Below are positions 46,798-60,800 of a stretch of DNA of 64,000 nt, one piece after another (position 1 is the first letter of the stretch; every line of letters begins with the position of its first letter). The DNA is from Bryum argenteum (taxonomy: Eukaryota; Streptophyta; Bryopsida; Bryales; Bryaceae), in contig CM073323.1 of the NCBI GenBank assembly GCA_037043015.1, forward strand, positions 29,044,758 through 29,108,757. Reading direction: 5' to 3'. Under the pieces are notes generated by a model. That model had not been told where the DNA came from and ran no database searches. It was given only the letters and a program-made list of their open reading frames with translations. A program made the translations under genes and the position numbers.

Positions 46798-49700
46798 ATG
46801 CCAGGCGAGAAGCTCTTGGGGGTCCTTGTCGGCCTTGGGGTAGCGGGTTTTTTCTTCTGGCGGCGAGCTTCTAAAGGCGGCAAGAAGCACAATGGCGCCT
46901 TCATTGACTACTTCGAATTGCTACCTCCCTCTTCGACTCTGCCTCCTAACGCTCCTCTTCCCTTGGCAGAGCTCACATTTGCCATTAAGGACATGTAAGT
47001 GGAGCGAGGCTCGCTTTCTTGTAGGTTGCAGTTTCTGAATCACTTTTCTCCAGCAATTTGAGCTTTTCAAATCGGCTGCATTGGCCATGTCCTTCCTCTT
47101 TTCCGATTTCCTACATTGCTGTACAATGTGCACTGGACGAGGCTATTTGAGAATCTTCACATTTGCCTGAACTTCAGTACACTGAAAGCCAGCAGGCGAG
47201 GGCAGGTTCCATGTTCAAGAGATTGAATTCTGAGTGCTGTAGTTTTGGAGCTCACTACTGACAGACTTCCTGTCTAACTAGATTTGAGAATTCTCTTAAG
47301 AGGTGTTACAGAAACCCTAACCACGTTAAACCCCGCCAATTCTTGATCGTGAACCCTGTCAATCGTGATGCTATTCAAGACTGTTGCAAGTGTAAACCCT
47401 ATGAAGTTTGAGGATACGGCTCTATTTCAAGTTTTGGGTCACGAGATCTGAAGAGTAATGAAATGTGATGGAGTACAGATTCGACGTGGAAGGATATGTT
47501 GCAGGTTATGGAAACCCAGCGTGGTTAACATCACACGAGCCTGCTACACGAACCGCGCAAGCTGTGAAAGCTGTTTTAGAGGCAGGGGCGACTTGTGTTG
47601 GCAAACTTCATATGGATGAGCTAGGTTTCAGGTACATCATTCTTCGCCTTAACTGCTGGAAATAGTACATTGAGAGTGGGTCATGAACGACCACGGATTC
47701 ATAGTTCGGAATGAAGCGATCAAACGCCTGAATCAGTGACGAACATTATATGTGTTGGTGAAATAGTTGACTTACGAAAGTCTCCACGAACTGCTACAAA
47801 GACGATTGTTGAGTCTTTGAGTCTTAAGAGGATTGAGTCGAATCGGTGTTGTATGCGCAGCATTATTGGAGAGAATAAGCATTACGGAACACCAGTCAAT
47901 CCTGCAGCTCCAACACGCGTTCCGGGAGGATCGTCAAGTGGGTCGGCAGTTGCTGTAGCTGCAGACTATGTAGACTTCTCACTGGGTGGGTATAATACAC
48001 CTTCAAAATGTGTATTTTGCTTAGTTACAAATGTGCAGGTAATGTTGCTGACGGCTGACCTGAGCTCTTTCGGTGCTAGGTACGGATAGCGCTGGTGGTG
48101 TGCGAATCCCAGCGGCCTTTTGTGGGATTTTAGGATTCCGCCCTTCACTCGGAGCTGTTTCAGTGGTTGGAGTTATTCCTACAGCTCAAAGTTTTGATAC
48201 TGTTGGTAATATATTGTATCTGCCCTCTCTTTGATTATACTTCCGACCATATCATATTCTTCGTAGTTTTCCAGACATCTTTGATGCTATTTTCTCTGGG
48301 TTATGCTCTGTTTTGAATACACACTTTTGAAGTTTCAAAGAATTTGAGCTTTGAGAATTGTTTCAAAGGTCAACCGTGTCTTGCAGGCTGTTTTGCTAGA
48401 GATCCAGCAGTCTTGCGACAAGTAGGGCACGCTTTGCTTCAGCTTCCCTTCATGAATGTGAGGCAACCACGGCGATTTCTTATCGCCGAAGATTGCTTCA
48501 AATCTTCGTTAATTCCTACCGAACAATCTGCGGCGGCGGTTGTCAAGTCGATTCAGAAACTTCTTGGCCGTAAGTCTTTTGTCACTTCCTGTGATCGATT
48601 TTCCAAGAATTATGAGAGCTTTTTATTCTTAGGTACCGGATGGCTTTTCTGTTTGAACCAGTGCCCACAGTGCTGAGGCGAGGTTACTAATATATCTATG
48701 TTCTATCACAGGACAAGTGCTGCAGAATATCGATCTTGAAAGCTATTTGGCAAGGACTGTACCAAGTCTCAGGGACTTACAGAGGGAGATAAGTGGCGGT
48801 GCTGATCTAGGAGCCCTGGCCTTACTTCGGTTTGCAATGCAGATCATACAAAGGTATGTTCCGTGACAGTCGCACATCAAAATAAAACGTTTGGATAAGT
48901 ATTTAAGGAATTCGCTTCTTTGACGTATCTGTATCTTACAGGGTTCACTTTTAGTCTAAAATGTGTTATTTCATATCCATACGTTTGCTGCAAGTACTCT
49001 TCCATTGATCTTTTCGTCCTCTCACAGATGGGAGTTCAAGGAAAATCACGAAGAATGGTTGACCTCCGTAAAGCCTGACCTAGCCCCTGCTTTAGCTGTA
49101 CGTACGAAAGCCGCGATGGACACGAATCCTCATTCGGTGCCTCTTGTCCAGAGAATAAAGGACGAGGCTCGGTATGCCATAAACGACCTTCTTAAGGTAT
49201 TGTGCAAAAGTCCATAGCATTCGACTTCGAGTTTGATTCGCCTATTTGGTTGGAAGCTTATTTTGACTTTCGTATGTGATAGGATGATGCGCTTCTAGTG
49301 ATGCCTACCGTTCCCGATATTGCTCCCAAGTTAGGGACCAAAGCAGCCGCACTAGAAAGATTTCGGACTCGAACTATGGATTTGACATGTGTATCAGGGA
49401 TGTCTGGCTGCTGTCAGGTACTCAACCCATTTCCCTTGGCCTTTCAGAACCTGGCTATAAATTTTTGGGTGTACTGTCCCTCTTTGCAATTGCCTGAGAC
49501 TTGAATCAGTGCAGGTTTCGATGCCAGTAGGAGAGCATGAGAACGTCCCCACGGCAGTTTCCCTCCTTGCAAGACAAGGCTCGGACCGGTTTCTACTCGA
49601 CACTGTACTCGCATTATACTCCACTTTACAAGATGAGGACCAGACCGCTGGTAACCACTATTCTGCTTTGCGGAATGGTAACAGTGATGCCGCTGAGTTG

Positions 49701-50735
49701 GCGAAGGAAAAGGTGTGTGTTTTCAGTTCAATTTCTCCTTCCTCCATTCGGCGACGAAGTCATGAATGAGGCCACTGGAGAGACTAGTGTCAACGTGCTC
49801 TTCAAAGTAGGGTATTACTCAAGGATTGGAGTTTGTCACAAACTGTGAGACCTGAGTGGTCAGTTCAACACGATCTGGCCTTAATTAAAGTTCATCAGTA
49901 TCAGTTCTGGTGATACAACTCACACTAGTTAGTGACAAGATTATTGTTTTATTGCTTGGGTGCAGGGTAATACAGCATTCAAGGATAAGGATTACAAGAA
50001 AGCTCTCGGCCATTACACAGACGCAATACGGTTAAGTGGAAATAATGCAACGTACTATAGTAATCGTGCCATGGCGTATCTTCAGCTTGCCTGGTAGGTT
50101 CTCTCGAACCGGAATGCGATCCTCAGGTTCCTTACGAGAACAACCTGGCAACTCACGTGAGTTTGATGTTTGCAGTTTTGTAGAGGCAGAATCGGATTGT
50201 ACTACGGCATTGATCCTTGATAAGAAGGTGAGTATCTGTTTCACATTATTATCATCGACATGCAAATCAACGTAAGTAAGTTCCGTCTCCAATCTACATG
50301 CTAACCTTCTTACTGGATCGCAGAGTATAAAAGCGTATTTAAGGAGAGGCACTGCTCGTGAATATTTGGGATACTACAAAGAAGCTGATGAAGGTGCCCC
50401 AAGCCTCTTCCATTCCTTTGTGTTGTCCCCGGATTCTTTTGTATACATGTCTTGTAAGTGCTTGTAGGGGTAACTAAAGTCTTTGAGGAAATGTTGATCC
50501 TGAGATTATATTTCTTATCAGAAGTTGCACCTTCACTTATGCTATTGGTCTTATAACGATGTTTCTGCTAGAGAATTGGTTCTCTATTTCCTTCTTGGTT
50601 GCAATTTTGTGATGAGTGCTGTTATTCTGATGTAAAATTGCTTGTGCGTGTGCAGATTTTAGACAAGCCCTGATTTTAGAACCCACCAACAAAGCAGCTA
50701 GTGAGGCACTGAGAAGGGTTAGTAAGCTTCTTTAG
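46798..50735 (+). CDS. OEP64: OEP64/Toc64, outer-envelope TPR receptor with amidase-like domain
   Basis: Thirteen exons: 46798-46994, 47479-47631, 47861-47985, 48080-48205, 48387-48569, 48712-48853, 49028-49196, 49283-49417, 49515-49712, 49966-50093, 50176-50227, 50324-50393, 50656-50735; 585 residues, the usual length. Toc64 docks chaperone-delivered preproteins at the chloroplast outer envelope (a mitochondrial form, OM64, also exists). Seen: an N-terminal anchor [17 protein letters not shown] followed by RRASKGGKK; amidase signature [30 protein letters not shown], in which the catalytic nucleophile Ser is Gly, as in known Toc64; and a C-terminal TPR array starting [20 protein letters not shown] with [12 protein letters not shown] and [19 protein letters not shown]. 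Exons 2, 4 and 8 match the minus-strand paralogue in length (153, 126, 135). Confidence 0.92.
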
Positions 50736-51694
50736 GGACGAATCTGTTGCCGGTTCATTCGGCAGGGCTGAGTTCTTAATTTTTTTTCCCACATTCACTT
50801 CATGTATTACTGGGTTTTAACTCATCAACTGGCAGCCACTAGTGTAGAAATTTGTGGAGGGACACTAGAATGAGGATGTACCGACATACTGTACGCCTGT
50901 GGATTCTAGTTATCGAGCTGTACTCTTGTTCCGGAATTGTAATTTTTCCTTTTTCACGTGTGTCTTTGGTTTATTACTAGATTGACTTGCTGCAACAAAT
51001 TACTTGACTACGACATTGACTACTATTTGATGGTGTATTATTCTAGTTTTATCAAGATCTCAAGTCAAATACTCAAACAATGTGTAACATGCCTCGAGAA
51101 TCGAATGGATTATGCATATGAGAATCAGGAATCAAATACTCTGAAGTGACTGGAAAGACCGACTTTGCAGTACTCAGAATAATGAAATGAACTTAAATAT
51201 ATTTTATCTTCTGCAATCATTCAAGATAGAGCAAGGAATGTTCCTGCATAGTGAATCTTACTGGAGTAAAGTTTGTGGCTATTACCTAGAAGTTTCCTTT
51301 CAAGACCTTGGAACTTTCATTCTGAGGGAGGAATGCGTGCAGAGACATGAACACATTTAGAAAACACTTTTTCCTCGAAGAAATAGTCTGTTCATTAATA
51401 AGAAAAGTGAGACCCTGAAAAGTCCCGGCGCAGCTCCAAGAGCATGAACTGCCTGAATTGCAGTTCCAAAATGGAAGAATTGAATCTACACTATACAAAA
51501 CCGTTTGCCTCACTCACTCACTCACTAACTCGAGAAGCTTCCGCAGCTATCTTCAGAGCTCTATCGCTGATGAATCTACAAATGAACATACTGTTTATAC
51601 ATATTTATATAGAAAATGAATGGAATATCGTACATGAATTGCCGGAATGGTTGCTAATGAAACTCTATAAGAGCAGGAATTGCTGCAATCGTGG
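50736..51694. other. Convergent 3' region between OEP64 and the AP2/ERF gene
   Basis: Should hold two 3' UTRs. A short (CACT)n run lies at about 51510-51525. Nothing else recognised. Confidence 0.5.
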
Positions 51695-52516
51695 TCAATA
51701 GAGATAGAAAACGTCACCGTAGTGGTCCATGAGGTCGGGGATGTCTTCGAGGTCGTCCTTCAAGCTGACATCGCCAATTTGAAACTCCCAGGAGCGGCTA
51801 CCGCTTCGGCCTCCACCTGCAATGGGCATGGCCGTCGCCACTTCCATGGCGCATTCGATGTGATCGTCCAGTTGCTCGATGTACATGTGGGACGAGTTCC
51901 CGGATGCAGCAAGGTGATGAACAGACTGATTACTAGCAAATTGATGAATCGACTGATTGCTGGCAAAGTGATGAATGAACTGATTGCTAGCAGCTGCTGG
52001 TTGCACTAGTAAATCATGGTGGTGCTCGTCGCGCTCTGGAGTACGAGGGGCGAGGTTCCTGTTGGTGACTTCGAGGTGTGCTACCTCCTTGGCAAGTTTG
52101 GCGATGGCTCTCCGGGCGTCCTCGGGTGACAGGCCCGACGAGATTTTCTTGAGCATAGAGGGCGAATCCGGGAAGTTCAGTGGCAGGTTCTTCTTGCAGC
52201 ACAGATTGCCGATGTCGAAGGCGCGCGCTGCCTCCTCCGCCGTGTCGTACGTTCCTAGCCAGATTTTCTTGGAGCACCTGGTGGGTCGAATCTCCGAGAC
52301 ATACTTGTCCAGCTCCTCCCGGTACCGCACTCCTCTGTACGTCGTCGATCGCCGACCTGCACCTTTGAAAACCAGGTTCCGTAACGCATCACGACGCCCC
52401 TGTCGGGGTGGACTCTGCGACGATGTTGGAGACTCTAGCGCAAATTGGTTTTTCGCTGCTGCGGCTCGAGGTGACGCTTGAAGTGTCGAAGTCCGCCTGC
52501 ACTTCCCCGATGACAT
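51695..52516 (-). CDS. AP2/ERF transcription factor
   Basis: Single exon, 273 residues from ATG 52516; the open frame runs 10 codons further without an ATG. A single AP2 domain spans about 60-117: TTYRGVRYREELDKYVSEIR, then KKIWLGTYDTAEEAARAFD, ending LNFP. It binds GCC-box or DRE-type DNA in the nucleus. YREELDKY replaces the usual QRPWGKW, so this is not a standard ERF or DREB; the missing first tryptophan may alter base recognition. Residues 177-203 are three 9-residue repeats (SNQFIHHFA, SNQSIHQFA, SNQSVHHLA), and the acidic C-terminus (DDLEDIPDLMDHYGDVFYLY) looks like an activation segment. Absence of introns is normal for ERFs. The target pathway cannot be told from sequence. Confidence 0.88.
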   Translation of the reverse strand: MSSGKCRRTSTLQASPRAAAAKNQFALESPTSSQSPPRQGRRDALRNLVFKGAGRRSTTYRGVRYREELDKYVSEIRPTRCSKKIWLGTYDTAEEAARAFDIGNLCCKKNLPLNFPDSPSMLKKISSGLSPEDARRAIAKLAKEVAHLEVTNRNLAPRTPERDEHHHDLLVQPAAASNQFIHHFASNQSIHQFASNQSVHHLAASGNSSHMYIEQLDDHIECAMEVATAMPIAGGGRSGSRSWEFQIGDVSLKDDLEDIPDLMDHYGDVFYLY

Positions 52517-54867
52517 CACGCACAATCCAACTGGGTCCTGGCTCACACCGTGTCTAAATACACGATCGAAATGTGCAATGGAATAAAACTAGCGGTGAAT
52601 ATCACAAGTTGAAAGTCTGAAATCCAAGCTCGATGCTGAGATTGTAACTGGAGGGACACACTGGCTACTGCAAAATCAATGATATCTAGCTAGATGAATG
52701 GAATGGATCGATTAAAGGATGGTAGCGGGACGGGAGTTGAGTGTATATATACTTTGACGAGATTGCAGCTGCAGACATAAGTTGGGGTGTTTCGAAGAAT
52801 ATGTGAGCGGGTAGGGGCCCGCTTCTCCGCGGAGCGCGTGGGGCGCGGGTATCCAGGTTGCCACGAGTCCACGACCAGCCCTGCCCTGCCCTGGGGCCTT
52901 TGACTCGCATTCTGTCGGTACTGTATCCCTTCTTCATTATAATATTTATCTTCTTCCATGCAATTTCCTCCATCAAGCCACGAAGTCAAGGTAAAAGGTA
53001 ATGATCTATGTGGGTTAGTTTTTATAATCTAACTATCATGCCCCACGTCCTTTGCCACGCTCACACCGCCCCCTCCCCTCAAGATCCCCACCTAAAGATC
53101 CTTGCCCAAATTAGTGTCATATTTTCCATTCTTTTTACAGTGTTGAGAATTTTGTGTACTTCCACGCATTGCAAGCCTCCTAAGTAGTTTCATAAACCTC
53201 CAATGCTTGTAAAATGAATATGTGAATGACAGATAAGTCTAGAACATATTTTCTAAGGGGGGGCTTGATTTCTTCTCAATACAAAGTCATTATGGCTTGG
53301 TCGAAGATCACTGCCCACAATATTCTAAACTACCCGGCTCACAATATTCTAAACTACCTTGTTCCATGAAGTTATATGCATGATCTTACCGTTTGGAATT
53401 GAAATCCAATATTATTTACATGCCTTTATAGTTGTTGAAAATGGGCCTTTGTATTTGAATTTCAGAATACTTCCATGTAAAAACTCAAACATTTCTTCGA
53501 GTGTTATAGGTCTTATGAGGGTAAGAATTGCATAGACATATTCCTTACTCACCTATGAACAAAAATCTGAAGAGCCTCATGCCAAGTTTCCTTTCAAGAA
53601 TGGTTATGAAGAATACCCTCAAAACATTTACTTTGCCATTTTACAACATGGAGGAAAACTTTTATTTGCAACTTTGAACGTTATGATCTCACAATTGATA
53701 AAAAATCTGCATCTAAGTTTTGGTATACATGTTCATGTACAAGTTAGCTGTTAGATCCTACAATTACATGTTTCAAAGCTTGTAAGTATTCAAAAAATTA
53801 CATCTTGCATCAAAAGAGTGCGGTTTCGAGGGTGTTTAACTGTTTCCAATCTATGTAATACAATATATGAATAATTCTCTAAACCTTCTCATACTAGTCC
53901 TCTATTCAATCTTATTGTTACAATTATGGAGAAACTGTCTTCCGGAAGTTACGGAAATAAATCAATAACTTGCTTATCTTGGCAAAAAGTTGAAAATTGC
54001 TACCCTTTAGGCCTTTAGGGATCAAGAGAGCAACATGGTTAAACTCAGAAGCATGGTTAAACTCAGAAGCATACATCTTTGAGGCTCAAGGATTGGGAGG
54101 CTGGTAAGAAACCAGGCAAGGGTAGAAACATTGAGATTTTAAGTGTTACATCGCAAAGCATATCTCAAAACTCATGAAGCCGACTGGCGAAGGAAATCAA
54201 CGATGGTAATTCAAAGATAATTCAACACGAGGCATTTTTCTCAATTTTTGATGAGATTGCACACAAGTTGTGCACATTCCTTGCACGGAAGACATTCCTC
54301 TCGTTTATGAGACAAATTAACATCCCGATTGCATGTGCTTTTCTACATGCGCTTCTGGCCACAAGTAGAGGATGCACCGTTGACCAAGCGCAGATTACTA
54401 AAGTGTAACATCTGTCGAATGTTCGCTAATCTTCGATACTTCAAGGAAAGTCCACGCTATCCAAGACTTCGAAGTTTGGCACGTTCTCGTAGAAGACTAG
54501 AAATATCTGGCTCGACATTCGTAGGCAACGCGAAATCATTTACTCATAAGAATAGAAAGAATACTTCTGCATTTGAAAATGAGGGGCACCCAAACAGCAG
54601 GCACACTTAAAATATCCCCATATTTACAACTATGAAGCGCAATTGTGCACAAGGTTCAGTTGCCCTTTCCAACTGAAGCTATCAATCCAAGGAATCGCCT
54701 AACTCGGTTTCTCTGCCCATCCAGACTCAAGGCAATTCAACTACGTACTAAGCCAAGGCCAAACCCATTTCAAAAATTTGGCTCACCATCAAAGCTCGAA
54801 TAACAAAATCAAGGAGGCGTGAATGAGCGAGTATATGATATTAATTTTACTGAACAAGCAAGTGCTC
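52517..54867. other. Intergenic region upstream of AP2/ERF and downstream of PP2A-B
   Basis: The first 500 bp are the AP2/ERF 5' region. Later come a duplicated CACAATATTCTAAACTACC (about 53313-53357), a family C repeat copy, and a duplicated CATGGTTAAACTCAGAAG (about 54034-54070). The end should be the PP2A-B 3' UTR. No other gene seen. Confidence 0.5.
53365..53840. repeat. Dispersed repeat family C, copy 3
   Basis: Aligns by eye with 32570-33045 over some 450 bp, with indels, from GCATGATCTTACCG through ATTGCATAGACA to CATCTTGCATCAAAAG. Non-coding, class unknown. Confidence 0.6.
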
Positions 54868-57800
54868 CTAGGCGTAGTACATGTACAAGCTATTGGATGC
54901 AGCACACGCGATCACATTGGATTGTGGATGCCATGCTAAGTGCAGAAGCTTGGATGCAAAGTCATGGACTCCTCCATTCAGTTCTGTACCTGGGCTTTCG
55001 TTACCTGCTGCAACCACCAGAACTTCAGAAATGTGTACAAGAACCTTTCGGCACATAAACAAGACTCTACACTTAGGATGCTGCAAACCGACGGAACAAT
55101 ACGAAGGTATCCACCTTGAAAACAACAAATTCAATTTTAGAATGATCCAAATGAACGTAGCATAAAGTAAAGTGATCACATTCACAGTGACTGCGAAGAA
55201 CTTATATTCCTGACTTTGCCATTAGTTCAGAAAATTACAGAACTAGAGAAGGGATCGAATACTAACCCCGACGAGTGTCACGCCGTACACGAGCAAGGTT
55301 AGCAAGTCGACTGACAGGTTTTGAGGGAGGCGTCATGAGTCGCCTGCAATCGCACACCACTTTAAACTTTCGAAAAGCACCTACGTCAAGTTATTTATTC
55401 CACCAGACATTACAACAGATGCTGCGATATACGGGATGAAAATCAAGTACCTGTTCGGAGTCTTGCTAGCTTCCAACATGGATTCTTCCGCACTTCCCGG
55501 AGCGACCCCGAACACCCGGAACAAGTTGCTGCAACAATAAACAGCACGTCAGTCTGCCTCTGCTTTGAGATTTTAGTTAAAAGCTACGTAAGAGACTTCA
55601 CGTTCCACGCAACATTGTCGATGCATCGGACAATGTGTGAAGTCATCAAATACCTGTAGGAGCCCGTTGCTACACGCATGCCATCCCCACTAAGACAACA
55701 CTCAAACTTATCGAAGATAGAGTCGTTCTCGTAGAGATCACAAAGCTGCAGAAACGCAAAAGCAGCTCTGTCAATTCAATTCGACCAACAGTCACGTAGA
55801 CTGCCGACGTATGCCATGTTAAGGTTAGCAACATGTGTCAAAAGCATGCATAAGCTAGCCGAGCACCCATGCCGAGAGCTAAGACCACACAATCTAACAA
55901 GGACAATGAGACCAAATCACTAAGAACCAGTGTGACAGTTCCCTTCAAATGAAGTAGCACGACTAAATGAGACTAACGTAAGCAGATGAACTCAACATAG
56001 CACAGCTACCTTGGGTCGCAAGTACTCATGGACTTTAAATGTGGCCACGGGAGCAGATTCCATATTCACGTCCCAAAGCTGAATGATGCAAAGATCACAA
56101 CCAGTCAATATTCATTGCACAGTCAGTCCAAAACTAGTACTTTCCACACTCTCAGATGCCACAAAAGCGTAAACATGAGCTGTTACGACTTCTTGCCTAG
56201 AGGAACGAGACCAAGTTTCGTACTCTTAACAGGTCTTTTTCGTTAACTCGAAGTGTTCCAAAGACAAGGGCTTAGCGTACGAAAGGCTGCAATCCAGTAT
56301 ACTCCCGGCACAAAGAAGAGTATCAGATATAGTAAATAACCTTGAGAGTCATGTAGTCTCGACTCAGAATGTACCGACCGCCTCTAGCGAACTTAATGTC
56401 TGAAATCGAGGCGATGATTTCTGTGAAGAAGGATCTCTGCCCTGCAGGCTCGGGCTCCTCAAACCTGCGGCCACGTAAATATCAATAAACGTGCATCTCG
56501 TACTTCATTGCAAACGAAGACGTTCGAAGCATACTGTGATTTTCTAAGAGAACTAGAACTAGTTTCAACATCAGTTAAACGACCAAAGCAAGATCTACAA
56601 GCGAGTAGGACAATAGATTGAGAGAGACAAACCATACGAAGCAGTTCAACAAATCAATGATATGTTCCCGGAAGCCATGACATGAATGTAGGAGTGAAAA
56701 GAACCTACAATTTTGAGTGTCGATCACACAAGGCTGATTGGCGCATATCAATGAGTCGTATGGACCCCTTGCTGCTACTGTACGCTAACATATTGCAATG
56801 GGTAGGATGAAACTCTGCAGACGTTATCACCTCTAACCAACCCAAACCATCGCATCATTCAGTACACTGGATTACATTGACTACCTAACGCACAAAATTA
56901 AGCCGCTGATTATCAGGAGGTTGACAAAAACTAACTATACCCTGTACCCACAGCAGTTCATACAGGAAATGAAATTGAAATAAAAACATGAAGAAGTACC
57001 TGTTAGGTCTTCCATGTTGGTTGGCTTAATGTCAACAATATTGAAACTTTGATCACTAACTTCGAGGTTCCATAAGTTTATCCTCAAATCGTCTGCAGAG
57101 ATGTATGTTTCACAATCGCTGCACACATACACCAAGCATCCTCTCTGAATTTTTCAACTAGAAAATCCCAATCCCTTAGTAAAAATAGACTGATTCTTAC
57201 CAAGATAACAATGGAAAGCCACGGACCCTAGACAAAGAAGTGGGACACAGCAGTCATGACTTGCTACTGAATTAACTAGACTCCAGTTATAGATCTGATC
57301 ATAAAAGTTAGAAAGTCACAAGAAGCATACATAAGACAATACCGTCTCAAGATAGCTTAACCAAAAATAAAAAGAGAGAGTAATACCAAAACATTCCATC
57401 AAACAAGGTCTACAAGCAAGATACCTATTGTTCGATATGGAGTTGATGTGATATGCATGAGCATTCGCGTAGACTCTTCTACACTTCGCAAGTAATACCG
57501 ACTCGTTACTCGATACCTGCAGGTCACAAGGTCAGCACTCTCATGCTAGTCTGTTGATGCAAGGCAATGAAAGAAGTTTGGCCATGAAGGTTACAAAATA
57601 ACGATACATTAAAGAATGGCCAAGCACAGAGAGATGTAGTGACTCCATATGCGATAAAGCGTAAGCTTGAAAGCATGAGGCTAGTACAACTACCGAAGGG
57701 AGATGAAGAGACGGAATGCCTCCAGGAGGATATACAAAATCGGGGTTGATGGCGGGGCTGGATCGGTTAACAACTCCTCCGTTCATCGACAAGCGTGGTA

Positions 57801-60800
57801 CATTACCCTTTGGAGTAAGTACCAGATTATTCGGCATGGAACTCCCTGTCCCTCTAGCTCCAGGATCCACATTATAGTTCTTGACTTGCTTTAGTTTTCT
57901 TTCCGTCACCTGCAACGTTGAAATCCATCCATCATCCACTCACCACAGGAATTGTAGAAGCTTGATGACACATGCTAACTGTAGCTACATGGACTAATCA
58001 CAGAGTGCGGAGTTCATATCCACCGCATAACTCGACTTCCGAAGTAACAAAAAGATTTGAGATCTTGCATACTAAAATACGATGTGTACAGCTCTAATAC
58101 TCGACTTACACATGTTATCAACAATCGAAATCCACAGGCTCGAAACATAAATACCTCAGACATGAATCGAAGGAAGAAAAGCAGTGCTACTAAACATCGA
58201 TGGAGCTGAGTACCTTCCATAATTTTATGGTCTTATCGTTTGTAGAAAGCAAGAACTGTGCGGCATTGGAAGTCGGACACCACCTAATTTTGTTGATCTT
58301 CTCCTCTATTTCCAAACTCTTCAAATAATCAAACTGCAAGTGAAACGATACATACAGTTCTAGAGCGGTTAGTTCAATAGCAATGTTAGAATTTCATGAT
58401 TGGTAATAAGCCAGATACGAAGTCTTGGCAATACGAGACTACGAGACTATCTGCGTCTGGCTGAAAGCATACAAAATTACCTCCGGCTCATGACTTTGGA
58501 ACTCCGTTGAGTACCGGAACTCTGGATGCCTTGGACCGGCAGAGTCGGCCAATTCCAACTCCCTTCGTCTCCTTGGCTAAAAATGTGCAAAACACGAGTT
58601 GAAACTCAGTATTCGAAAAAGATGTTGCGATATCATGTCCGAACTAAAGTTATATGTGCGACAAAGGTGCACATATTTCCGTACTTGAATTAAGGCACCG
58701 TTATACAAGAGAAAGAAAACACATTTAGATTAGTACTACTGTAAGATAAGAGAACGACGAGTAGGTCCATATTCACTACAACTAGAGTCGATGCACTCAG
58801 CGATGGACTTCAAAAGGACTCTTAAAAACTTGCAGCTCACAGACATTATCACCTGACCAACTAAAAAAATTGCACCAGGGTGAAACGAGACACAATCTAA
58901 TTTTAGCTACCTTAATACCACACCAAATATCGAATTCAAAAAATTGTCGTAAGTCATCGGCGATCGAGGTCACAGGATTATTCGCTAGCTCCATCGTCGC
59001 ACTCTAATCGATCATAATAAGGTTTAAATATAAGTACTTTTCTGTATTAATCTCATGTCACTCTCGTGGGACAGGCGCTGATCTCGTCGGATGGGCGACT
59101 AACCATCGGCACAAACCTGCCTAGGAACCCGGAGTCGAGTGGATCACAACGATACATACAATAGAGTAGCGGAAATCTGATAATGATTGGCTAACACTTC
59201 CTAGAAAACTAATCATGTACAAGTTCTATGATTGATTTGGTTTCAAAGCAGCAGGCTTTGTCACAAGGCACGAAAACGTGTCAGTCTCTTGTCTCTTGTC
59301 ATTCACTCCGATAGTCCATAACTCGAATTAATGCTGTACTTGGAGCAACTACAGCAAAAAAAAAAGACCAACAGTGACATAAGAAGACAGAGAAGGTGAG
59401 GACGGGAATACCTCTCTGCCATCCGTTCTCTCAAACAGAACAACACGTCCTCCTCGATCGCCAGTCGCCAAATGCTCACCACTTTTATCAAACTCGATGG
59501 CCGATATAATATCAACTGGATTCATCACCAATGCGAAACACATGTAAGCAATCATGTAAGCACAAAGACGAAATGAAAAGCGCTGACCGTAGATCCCCAT
59601 ACATGGATTGTCCTTACCTCGAAAAGTGAATCTACTATCACTAGCGCCGTTAACTAAACGCATGGGCTCATCACAATGACTCCACAAGTTCACTAGGCAG
59701 TATGCTGACACCAGAAACTCGGTAGGACAGAACCCTCAAACCAAAAACCCTTGTTCAGAGACCACCTCGATGAATCCACCTGAACACCGAAGAGACCAAG
59801 CTAAAGCAAAGCGACTCTAAAAATGGCTATCTACCATTTACAATAAACGATCTACTTGTGATTGAACTAGGTAGAGAGTGTAAATCGGCATGGGAAATAG
59901 GCGCATGTCACTCTGGCAGAATATCATGACATTCGTCAAAAAGTTAGCACGAACCCCACAGCTCCTGAAATCGCTCAACCGGAAAAGACGACTACCAGAA
60001 TTAGGGGATAAATTTGAAACCCTAAACTCTATAGCTGGACATAATATAGAGGATGCAACACATTGTTAACCGCCTCAATTAGCAGGCTATGAACAAAAAA
60101 AAAAAAAAAATTCAGCCGTCTTAGGAGTTGCGCCAATAACGATAATCTGTCAGTACTCCTTGACCACAGGGTCCTCTACGGTACTTACGTATATCAAGCA
60201 ATTTATAAAGACTTCAAGAAATTCGCAGAATTACAGTCAACAAGCCAATCACCAGTCCAAACAATACAACCTATGTAGCGACGACACTCCCTCGTAGGTC
60301 CAGAATCAAAAAATGTCCAGCCATTCACACTGGGAACGCAGCAGACTGAAACAGGCTAAACATGTTAGGGCCGTCTAGAGAAATAAGCTCAGTCATAAAT
60401 TCGATGTGAAGGCCAAGCTGTCAATAATCTTCGTCATACTAAACTCATTCACAGCTTACGTCTAGGCAGCACTTCAACAACAGAGGGAAATTCGAGCATT
60501 TTCGTCCAAAAGAAAGACACTCGCATTTCGTAAAATGCTCGATTACATAACCCCTAAAGATCCAGAGGCCAGGAAGCGAAAAAGTCAAGTCCAACAATAC
60601 ATACTATTGCAATGGAACACCGATCCAGCAACATACCTTCTTGCACTTCTTCTCCGATGGCTCGCTCCCCAAAAACCTGCGAGAATTTCCACTCCAAGGG
60701 CGGCAATGGAGCAGGAGCAGCAGGCGAGCCTGCGGGAGTGGCAACCGAGGAGCCGGCAGCAGCAGCAGCGGTGCTACTGCTGCCGGACGCCCCACTCACG

